Below, piece by piece: positions 48,539 to 54,351 of a stretch of DNA of 54,351 nt. The notes below the pieces were generated by a model. That model ran no database searches. It was not told the DNA's origin and saw only the letters and a program-made list of their open reading frames with translations. The stretch is from an uncultured Muribaculaceae bacterium (GTDB lineage Bacteria; Bacteroidota; Bacteroidia; Bacteroidales; Muribaculaceae): the NCBI GenBank assembly GCA_947625935.1, contig CANQQE010000021.1, forward strand, positions 1 through 54,351, given 5' to 3'. The position numbers and the translations under genes were made by a program. The stretch's first letter is position 1; each line of letters begins with the position of its first letter.

Positions 48539-48943
48539 ATGAAAATGCCTGAAACACTTATGGATTTTGTTAGTTTTTATGACGACGAGACGGTCGATTC
48601 GTTTGTTAGTTGTAAACTAATAAAATCAAAAACAAGAGTAATCGGTTTTGTTGCGTTTTCTATCTTTTTCGAATATGTAATAGTTCTTGATCATGATAAT
48701 GGCGATTATACATCTCTCGAGTTTTACAGACCCTTTATTCCGGAAGAAACTAATAGACTAATTGGAACATTAAAAGAAAAATACGCTTTTACCGATTATG
48801 TAATTGCTGAAATTTGTAACGTATCAGCTCCTCATGTCAACAAAAAACTAAAACTCTGGAACAAACAAAAACTTTTATTAAAAGAAGTTAATCGTGAAAT
48901 GCCAACTTATAAAATTAATAAGGAGGATAGGCATCATGGATAA
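48539..48943 (+). CDS. Putative DNA-binding protein with C-terminal HTH (paralogue C)
   Basis: 134 residues; ATG 48539 after GTGGGGG. N-terminal beta part (VIGFVAFSIFFEYVIVLDHD) then LKEKYAFTDYVIAEICNVSA and PHVNKKLKLWNKQ, an HTH in the same place as in 34893 and 35262. Likely a diverged member of that group. Confidence 0.5.
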   Translation: MKMPETLMDFVSFYDDETVDSFVSCKLIKSKTRVIGFVAFSIFFEYVIVLDHDNGDYTSLEFYRPFIPEETNRLIGTLKEKYAFTDYVIAEICNVSAPHVNKKLKLWNKQKLLLKEVNREMPTYKINKEDRHHG

Positions 48944-49022
48944 TATTTCTGTTAAGGAATTGAATGAATTTTTCAAAGACTTAATTAAAAAGTATATTGA
49001 CCACGAGGAGGATAAGAAATGA
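48936..49022 (+). CDS. 28-residue charged peptide
   Basis: ATG 48936 after AAGGAGGATAGG. MDNISVKELNEFFKDLIKK and YIDHEEDKK. Overlaps both neighbours by a few nt, so part of a coupled run. Confidence 0.45.
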   Translation: MDNISVKELNEFFKDLIKKYIDHEEDKK

Positions 49023-49201
49023 GCGTTTATATTTCTATAATTTTAATTCTTATGGCTGTAATTTTTATTACAAAATGTACTATTTCAATTGTAGGCGGTA
49101 TTCTTAAGTTCTTTTTAACAATTCTTTTATGGATGTTATTAATTTCTTTAATACTTTTATGTCCAATATTTATAATTTTCTTACTATTTAGAAAGAAATA
49201 A
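49019..49201 (+). CDS. Small very hydrophobic membrane protein
   Basis: 60 residues. Almost wholly membrane helix: YISIILILMAVIFITKC, then FFLTILLWMLLISLILLCPI and FRKK at the end. Starts in the previous stop (ATGA). Function unknown. Confidence 0.55.
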   Translation: MSVYISIILILMAVIFITKCTISIVGGILKFFLTILLWMLLISLILLCPIFIIFLLFRKK

Positions 49202-49234
49202 ATAAAAATATGAATTAATTGATAAAATTTTTAA

Positions 49235-49390
49235 TTTTTTCAAATCGATTTAATTTTTTAATTTTTTTTCAAAACTAATTTAATTTTTTTAATTTTTTTC
49301 AAATCGATTTAATTTTTTTAAATTTTTTTCAAAACTAATTTAAAAATTTATTATTTTTTCAAACCGATTTAAAAGTTTTAATTTTTTCTG
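49235..49390 (+). repeat. 30-bp tandem AT-rich array, candidate replication origin
   Basis: T6-8 followed by CAAA recurs with its C at 49241, 49270, 49300, 49330 and 49360, so the period is 29-30 bp. Units alternate between CAAATCGATTTAA and CAAAACTAATTTAA. The stretch is almost pure A/T, would melt easily and has phased T tracts. It lies in a 317-nt gap between membrane and nuclease genes, in the replication block. Iteron-like origin is inferred. Confidence 0.55.
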
Positions 49391-49392
49391 CC

Positions 49393-49428
49393 AAACCATA
49401 GGAATTCAAACAATTCTTATGGTTTTTC
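49393..49428 (+). terminator. Terminator with CAAAC loop
   Basis: AAACCATAGGAATT pairs with AATTCTTATGGTTT, loop CAAAC, T run. Confidence 0.85.
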
Positions 49429-49441
49429 GACGATAAAGTTT

Positions 49442-49465
49442 CGGTTTTTATGCTACCCCTATAAT
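49442..49465 (+). promoter_or_regulatory. Promoter P16 (weak match)
   Basis: TATAAT 49460-49465 followed by a 5' GAGGGATATTCTC hairpin, as at other promoters; CGGT replaces CGCA. Serves the nuclease genes and probably the RNA polymerase-like gene. Confidence 0.55.
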
Positions 49466-49518
49466 GGAGGGATATTCTCAACTATTCTTTTATTTTTTAA
49501 TGAAAGGAGGGTTATAAA

Positions 49519-49815
49519 ATGGCAAAGGAATCAGAATTTCAAAAAAGATTTATTAAAAAAGTTGAAAATCTATTTCCTGATTGCGTCATTTTAAAAAACG
49601 ATTCTTCCTATAAACAAGGAATTCCTGATTTAAGCATTTTCTATAAATCGAAATATGCTTTTATAGAATGCAAGAAATCAGAAAAAGAACACCGCCAACC
49701 AAACCAAGAGCATTATATTAATAAATTTAATCAAAACGCTTTTGGCTCTTTTGTTTATCCGGAAAATGAAAGAGAAGTCCTTCAAATGTTAAAATTATAT
49801 TTTGAGGAGGAGTAA
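49519..49815 (+). CDS. VRR-NUC-like nuclease (PD-(D/E)XK)
   Basis: 98 residues after AAAGGAGGG. GIPDL with D37 and FIECKK with E50 and K52 give the PD-(D/E)XK catalytic set; a basic helix and HRQPNQEHYINKF follow. Stand-alone VRR-NUC proteins act as structure-specific or junction-resolving nucleases in phages. It precedes a second nuclease by 3 nt. Confidence 0.8.
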   Translation: MAKESEFQKRFIKKVENLFPDCVILKNDSSYKQGIPDLSIFYKSKYAFIECKKSEKEHRQPNQEHYINKFNQNAFGSFVYPENEREVLQMLKLYFEEE

Positions 49816-49817
49816 AT

Positions 49818-50372
49818 ATGAATTTTAACAAACACGCAAACCTATCCGGTACTCATGCTTTTTTGTCAGCTTCGAAACATCATTGGGTCAATTACGATGA
49901 TAAACGGCTCAAACAAGCTTACGTCAATTTCTTAGCCGCACAAAAAGGAACCGAATTGCACGAATTTGCCGCCAAGTGTATCGAGTTAGGAATTCGTATC
50001 AAATCGAACAATAAAACTTTAAATTCTTACGTCAATGATGCTATTGGATTTAAGATGACGCCAGAGCAGCCATTATACTATAGCGATAATTGCTACGGAA
50101 CATGTGATTCTATCGCCTTCCGCAATGATATTCTGCGAATCCATGATTTGAAGACTGGAAAACTTCCTACTTCCATGGACCAGCTTTATATCTATGTAGC
50201 GTTGTTTTGTTTAGAATATGGCATTAAACCTGGCGAGATCCAAATAGAGACGAGAATTTATCAGAACGGTGACGTGGCTACAGAGAATCCTACGGCAAGT
50301 GATATTCTGCCAATTATGGATAAGATTAAACGTTTCGACAAAATAATTGAACGAATAAAAGAAAAGGGGTAA
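49818..50372 (+). CDS. Cas4/RecB-like exonuclease (PD-(D/E)XK)
   Basis: 184 residues after GAGGAGGAG. H48 in KGTELHEFAAKC, D97 in GTCDSIAF, then LRIHDLKTGK with D110 and K112, and QLYIYVALF, the order of RecB-family nucleases. No Cys cluster for an iron-sulfur centre, so it is closer to RecB-type than classic Cas4. Likely processes DNA ends in replication or recombination. Confidence 0.7.
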   Translation: MNFNKHANLSGTHAFLSASKHHWVNYDDKRLKQAYVNFLAAQKGTELHEFAAKCIELGIRIKSNNKTLNSYVNDAIGFKMTPEQPLYYSDNCYGTCDSIAFRNDILRIHDLKTGKLPTSMDQLYIYVALFCLEYGIKPGEIQIETRIYQNGDVATENPTASDILPIMDKIKRFDKIIERIKEKG

Positions 50373-50377
50373 TTCCT

Positions 50378-53065
50378 ATGAAAGACGATTTTCTCGCTCA
50401 TTACGGAACGCCAAGACATTCTGGTAGATATCCTTGGGGATCTGGTAAAAAACCGCAGAGAAGCAGAGATTTTCTTTCTCGATATGACGATCTCAAAAGT
50501 AAAGGATTTACAGAAGCCCAGATCGCTGAAGGATTAGGTCTTCGCTCGACAACAGAGCTTAGAAATCTCAAAACAAACGCTATCGAAGAAGGAAGGGCAT
50601 ATAGAGACCACATGGTTCGTAAGCTTAAAGATAAAGGCATGTCCAACGTAGCAATTGGTCAACGTTTAGGCATTAACGAATCGGTAGTAAGGCGTGTTCT
50701 CGATCCTAAGTATGCTCCGAAACAGACAACTCTTACCATGGCTAAAGACCTCCTTAAGAAAGAAGTTGGTACTGATGGGCTCATTGATGTTGGCAAGGGC
50801 GTCGAGAAGAATCTCGGCATGTCTGATAATACTCTTAAGTCCGCCATTGCTGGTTTAAAACAAGAGGGATACTCCGTTGTAAACCTCCAAGTTAAACAAG
50901 CGTTCGGTAAGGGATACACCACTGTCCAAGTTCTTGCCCCTCCTGGAACTACGTATAAAGACGTTAGTTCTAATATGGAAAAGGTGCGTTTGCCTTATTC
51001 CTACATGGTTGAGAATGGAACACAAGTTAACAAATTGCATCCTCCTGTCAACATTAGCAGCGATAGAATTCAAGTTCGTTATGCTGAAGATGGCGGCACA
51101 CAAAAGGATGGCGTCATTGAGCTTAGACGTGGTGTTCCCGAGCTGGATATGGGCAATTCCAAATACGCTCAGGTTCGTGTTGCCGTAGACGGTACTCATT
51201 ATCTTAAAGGAATGGCTGTTTACAACGACGATATGCCTGATGGTGTAGACATTATCTTCAATTCCAATAAAGCTAAGGGTACTCCGAAAGAAAAAGTCTT
51301 TAAGAAACAGAAAGCAGAACCAGACAATCCTTTTGGTTCTACAATCGACCGTCAGAACGATTACGTTGATGCAGACGGTAATAAACACGAAGGAGCTCTT
51401 AATATTGTAAGAGAAGAAGGAGCTTGGGGTCAGTGGAAGAAGTCTCTTGCCGCTCAGATGCTTTCCAAACAGTCTCCCGAGCTTGCTAAGAAACAACTCG
51501 GACTTGCTTCTGCTCAGAAAGACGAGGAATTCGAGGAGCTTCTCACAATTACTAACCCCACCGTTAAGAAGAACGCCCTTATCGATTTCGCTGATGAGTG
51601 TGATAGGTCTGCTGTAGACCTTAAAGCCGCCGCATTACCGAGACAGGCATCAAGAGTTATCTTGCCAATTACGTCGTTGAAAGAGAATGAGATCTTTGCT
51701 CCTGATTTGGAGAATGGTGAAGAAGTGGCTCTTATCAGATACCCTCATGGTGGAATCTTCGAAATACCCAAACTTAGAGTAAATAACAAGAACCAAGAAG
51801 CTAAATCTGTTATTGGTACTGATGCTAAAGACGCTGTTGGTATCCATTTTAAAGCCGCAGAACAGCTTTCTGGTGCAGACTTCGATGGAGATACCGTTCT
51901 TGTCATTCCTACTAAGAATATTAAACTCAAAAACATGGCACCTCTGGAACAATTGAAAGACTTCGATCCTAAAGCCGCTTATCCAGAGCGTGAAGGAATG
52001 AAATATCTTGGTAAGAGTAATGGCGGTGTTTCTAAGGGAATCGAAATGGGTAAGATTTCCAACCTCATTACTGACATGACAATTCAGATGGGCGATAATC
52101 TCAATACTGAAGAACTTGCTCGTGCTGTTAGACATTCTATGGTAGTAATCGATGCTGAGAAACACAAGCTGGATTACAAGCAGTCCTATATCGATAATGG
52201 TATTGCAGAACTTGTCAAAAAGTATCAACCTAAAGACGAAGAAGGACAAGGGGGTACTTCGACATTATTATCCCGTGCTAAACACAAAGAGCCTATTCGT
52301 AAGCGTTCTGATCAGTATGGAATTGACCCAATTACTGGCGAAAAGGTTTATCGTGATGCTAAGGATACAGAATACCAAGTTGCTATTAAAGACGATAAAG
52401 GCAATGTAATTGCTACCGAGACTCGTACAAAACATCAGAAAGTATACTCTATGTCTGTAGTAAAGGATGCTCATGAACTTTCTTCTGGTACAGAAATGGA
52501 GTCTATCTATGCTGATTATGCCAATTACATGAAAGCTCTTGGTAATCGCGCAAGACTGGAGTCTACTAAAATTGTAGAACCCGCTAAAAACAAATCTGCT
52601 GAGAAAGTGTATAGTAAGGAAGTAGATTCTCTTAAATCTAAGCTCGATCTTGCAGAAGCTAATGCTCCTCGTGAACGGCAGGCTCAGATACTTCAGAACG
52701 TACTCTATGCCCAGAGAGAACAAGACAATCCCTTTATGGACGACGATGAAAAGAAGAAGGCTAAGAATCAATGTCTACGTATTGCAAGAGAACGTACGGG
52801 GGCTAAGGGGTACAATATCCAGTTCTCAGATAAGGAGTGGGAGGCTATCCAAGCAGGGGCGGTATCCAAAACTATGTTGGACTCCCTCATAAAGAAATCC
52901 GATAAAGATAGGGTAATGGAACTGGCCCTACCCCACCAGAAGGTAACCATGTCCCCTGCAAAAGTAGCTCTTGCCGAAGCCATGCTTTCTTCAGGTCACA
53001 CAATTAAAGAAGTTGCTGACAGACTTGGTGTTTCTACGTCCTTGGTTACGGATAGTATTAAATAA
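50378..53065 (+). CDS. Single-chain RNA polymerase-like protein (double-psi barrel, DFDGD) with virion-type tag
   Basis: 895 residues after AAAAGGGG. Residues 3-23 are DDFLAHYGTPRHSG then RYPWGSG, the tag seen on proteins of the virion block. Residues 44-64 and 87-108 look like HTH units (TEAQIAEGLGL; SNVAIGQRLGINESVVRRV). Residues 276-293, LKGMAVYNDDMPDGVDII, resemble the beta-subunit barrel motif (KG...EDMP...VDI). Residues 446-460 (GEEVALIRYPHGG) and SGADFDGDTVLV with D501, D503 and D505 match the beta' barrel whose three Asp hold the catalytic metal. A third HTH ends the protein (TIKEVADRLGVSTSLVTDS). YonO and crAss-like phage polymerases have this one-chain layout. Inferred: a phage transcriptase, perhaps packaged. 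No experimental data can be read here. Confidence 0.7.
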   Translation: MKDDFLAHYGTPRHSGRYPWGSGKKPQRSRDFLSRYDDLKSKGFTEAQIAEGLGLRSTTELRNLKTNAIEEGRAYRDHMVRKLKDKGMSNVAIGQRLGINESVVRRVLDPKYAPKQTTLTMAKDLLKKEVGTDGLIDVGKGVEKNLGMSDNTLKSAIAGLKQEGYSVVNLQVKQAFGKGYTTVQVLAPPGTTYKDVSSNMEKVRLPYSYMVENGTQVNKLHPPVNISSDRIQVRYAEDGGTQKDGVIELRRGVPELDMGNSKYAQVRVAVDGTHYLKGMAVYNDDMPDGVDIIFNSNKAKGTPKEKVFKKQKAEPDNPFGSTIDRQNDYVDADGNKHEGALNIVREEGAWGQWKKSLAAQMLSKQSPELAKKQLGLASAQKDEEFEELLTITNPTVKKNALIDFADECDRSAVDLKAAALPRQASRVILPITSLKENEIFAPDLENGEEVALIRYPHGGIFEIPKLRVNNKNQEAKSVIGTDAKDAVGIHFKAAEQLSGADFDGDTVLVIPTKNIKLKNMAPLEQLKDFDPKAAYPEREGMKYLGKSNGGVSKGIEMGKISNLITDMTIQMGDNLNTEELARAVRHSMVVIDAEKHKLDYKQSYIDNGIAELVKKYQPKDEEGQGGTSTLLSRAKHKEPIRKRSDQYGIDPITGEKVYRDAKDTEYQVAIKDDKGNVIATETRTKHQKVYSMSVVKDAHELSSGTEMESIYADYANYMKALGNRARLESTKIVEPAKNKSAEKVYSKEVDSLKSKLDLAEANAPRERQAQILQNVLYAQREQDNPFMDDDEKKKAKNQCLRIARERTGAKGYNIQFSDKEWEAIQAGAVSKTMLDSLIKKSDKDRVMELALPHQKVTMSPAKVALAEAMLSSGHTIKEVADRLGVSTSLVTDSIK

Positions 53066-53098
53066 TATTATTAACCCATAAGAAAGGAGGTGCGGTTC

Positions 53099-53341
53099 TT
53101 GTCTAAACGAGTAGTATCCATTACAACAATTGACAACCCTTTTGACCCTATTGATGACTTCGATAAATGGAACCAGTACGATGTTGGAAAAGGATACAAT
53201 ACATGTTCTTACCTTGCACGTCTCGCTAAAACTTCTTTTGACATGAGCGATTTAGATAATGAACTTGAAGAAGAAAGAGCAATTGATTCGATTTGTTATT
53301 GGAATCCAATGATTTATCGAAAAGTTGTTCGACAAATTTAA
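53099..53341 (+). CDS. Conserved small phage protein upstream of TerS
   Basis: 80 residues from TTG 53099, 8 nt after AAAGGAGG. TTIDNPFDPIDDFDKWNQYD, GYNTCSYLARLAKTSFDMSD and YWNPMIYRKVV. Related proteins are common just before terminase genes in Firmicutes phages; function unknown. Confidence 0.6.
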   Translation: MSKRVVSITTIDNPFDPIDDFDKWNQYDVGKGYNTCSYLARLAKTSFDMSDLDNELEEERAIDSICYWNPMIYRKVVRQI

Positions 53342-53680
53342 TTAATTTTTGAAAAAGTTTTGCGAAAGTTTTAGTTTTTAATCGGTCAAAACAAATAAAA
53401 TAATACTGTATCTCCTGTTTCATACTTTTTGGCCCAGTCAATTTTAAATTGGCTTTGGTTTTAAGCTTTAACTTTCGCAAACTTTTAATAAAAATTTAAA
53501 AATTAATTTAAAAATTGTAAAAAGTTTTTACAATTACTATAAAGTTTAAAAAATTTTTTGAAAAATTTAAATCGGTTTTAAATTTTTTAATTTTTTTTCA
53601 AAACGTTTTTAATTTTTTAAAAATTTTTTCAAAACTTTTTAAAATCTTTTCAATTTTTTAAAACTTTTTTCTCAATTTTA
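53342..53680 (+). repeat. AT-rich repeat region with palindromes
   Basis: No gene. It holds an inverted repeat (AAAGTTTTGCGAAAGTTTTAG near 53351 facing CTTTAACTTTCGCAAACTTT near 53465), a perfect 23-bp palindrome at 53513-53535, and several T-tract plus CAAAAC units like those at 49.2 kb. Could be a second origin element or the flank of the packaging site. Confidence 0.5.
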
Positions 53681-53760
53681 CCACCCTCCCGGGGGGTCTG
53701 AAATCACGCCCCACCCCTCCACATCGCCGACTCTCTTCAGAAATTCTCCGGGGGTAAAAT
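53681..53760 (+). other. GC-rich candidate cos/packaging region
   Basis: After 340 nt of AT-rich DNA the sequence becomes C/G-rich, with CCCTCCCGGGGGGTC at 53685-53699, CCCCACCCCTCC near 53710 and CTCCGGGGG at 53747-53755. It lies between replication genes and TerS-HNH, where cos sites of HNH-type phages lie. Inferred only. Confidence 0.45.
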
Positions 53761-53786
53761 TTCATTGATATTTTTCAAACTTAGAG

Positions 53787-53905
53787 CCTCTTTCCAGCTC
53801 TTATAGGTGAGTGCAAACTGCGGTGTGTTTGCTTGCTCCTCCTTTCGGTCGGTTGGTCGCCTCCATAAAATTGTCATAAAGTTCCCTATAAGAGCTGGAA
53901 AGAGG
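53787..53905. repeat. 21-bp perfect inverted repeat around a 77-nt loop with anti-SD sequence
   Basis: 53787-53807 and 53885-53905 are exact reverse complements (CCTCTTTCCAGCTCTTATAG plus G). The 77-nt loop contains a hairpin GCAAAC...GTTTGC, then CTCCTCCTTTC and CCTCCATAAAA, which are complementary to the ribosome sites GAAAGGAGGAG and TTTTATGGAGG used throughout this genome. It lies 41 nt before TerS. Confidence 0.75.
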
Positions 53906-53946
53906 TCCTAAAGTCGCCGCAATCTATAGAAAAGGACTGATATTCT

Positions 53947-54273
53947 ATGGCTGACCGAAAGAAAACTACTACCAATAGACGCATTCCCCCTGCTCGAACA
54001 ATTGAAGAACGAGAGAATCAGATGATCAATCTTGCAATTGACCGTGCATATGAGCAACTTCGAGATGGAACAGCATCTTCTCAGGTAATTACACATTACT
54101 TGAAGCTTGGTTCGACACAACAAAAACTCGAAAAAGAACTTTTGTTGAAACAAATCGAACATCTAAACGCAAAAATTGACGCAATTCATTCCTCTGAGCT
54201 TAAAGGTGAGTTGTATGAGGAAGCAATTAAGGCAATGCGTAAGTATACTGGTACATTAGACGATGATGAATGA
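53947..54273 (+). CDS. Terminase small subunit-like protein
   Basis: 108 residues; ATG 53947 follows AAAGGA. Basic start (MADRKKTTTNRRIPPARTIE), then helices ERENQMINLAIDRAYEQL and VITHYLKLGSTQQKLEKELL, an HTH-plus-coiled-coil layout. Related proteins precede HNH genes in many Firmicutes phages and are taken as TerS or TerS-like. It would recognise the packaging site just upstream. Its stop overlaps the HNH start. Confidence 0.6.
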   Translation: MADRKKTTTNRRIPPARTIEERENQMINLAIDRAYEQLRDGTASSQVITHYLKLGSTQQKLEKELLLKQIEHLNAKIDAIHSSELKGELYEEAIKAMRKYTGTLDDDE

Positions 54274-54351
54274 GTTAAAAAGTTATTCGGAGTTAATAAA
54301 ACTGAAAACTTATAGAGAACGTTTATTATATTTAAGTCTTTCTGGTAAAGT
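54266..54351 (+). CDS. HNH endonuclease, 5' part (continues at position 1)
   Basis: ATG 54266 begins MNELKSYSELIKLKTYRER and the frame runs off the end of the window; bases 54275-54351 equal 1-77, where it continues. See the entry at 1-411. The start overlaps the TerS-like stop by 8 nt. Confidence 0.85.
   Translation, partial: MNELKSYSELIKLKTYRERLLYLSLSGK
54275..54351. repeat. Terminal direct repeat (copy 2)
   Basis: Exact copy of 1-77; see that entry. Confidence 0.9.

Noticed and set aside
49235-49390. CRISPR array
   Set aside because: The repeats are contiguous and AT-only with no unique spacers and no cas genes.
53787-53905. Invertible DNA switch
   Set aside because: Perfect inverted repeats fit, but no recombinase gene is visible and the enclosed segment holds no promoter; kept only as an alternative.

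Overview
The window is one complete tailed-phage genome rather than a piece of a bacterial chromosome. Bases 54275-54351 repeat bases 1-77 exactly, so the contig closes on itself at 54,274 bp, and an HNH endonuclease gene runs across the join. All supported genes lie on the + strand, usually behind a strong AAGGAGG-type ribosome site. The DNA is AT-rich. The holin, GH25 endolysin with CW_7 and LysM modules, and small structural families resemble those of phages of anaerobic gut Firmicutes (Clostridia). No integrase, excisionase or lysogeny repressor is seen, so a virulent siphovirus is the likeliest reading.

Packaging and virion block (53.9 kb, through the join, to 30.1 kb): a TerS-like gene and HNH endonuclease; a set of virion-accessory genes (tagged protein, SH3-like, gp6-like connector, papain-like protease candidate, Q/N-rich, Cys-rich and jelly-roll proteins); a holin; a second tagged protein; TerL; portal; a prohead protease fused to the major capsid protein with an internal ribosome site; head-tail joining and tail-tube genes; fibre genes and one broken fibre gene; a ferritin-like protein; endolysin; tail chaperones; a 910-residue putative receptor-binding protein; tape measure; Dit; Tal; small baseplate genes.

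Early and replication block (30.1-53.3 kb): many very small genes, often membrane proteins, transcribed as separate cassettes. Each cassette tends to have a hairpin terminator, then a promoter of fixed layout (TCGCA, 14 nt, TATAAT) and often a 5' hairpin leader. Among them are a tRNA-like small RNA, a dATP/dGTP diphosphohydrolase-like protein, ThyX, HTH paralogues, a trio of DUF6353-like membrane proteins, a 1311-residue helicase-primase-polymerase fusion, an SSB candidate, an SF2 helicase, two PD-(D/E)XK nucleases and an 895-residue protein with the DFDGD signature of multisubunit-type RNA polymerases. A 30-bp tandem AT-rich array at 49.2 kb is a candidate origin. The 53.34-53.95 kb gap holds AT-rich repeats, a GC-rich candidate cos region and a 21-bp perfect inverted repeat.

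Most notable idea: the RNA polymerase-like protein carries the same kind of N-terminal tag (DFLxH[HY]G...WG) as proteins encoded among the virion genes. This suggests, by inference, a phage RNA polymerase carried in the particle, in a genome whose early genes use an unusual promoter.
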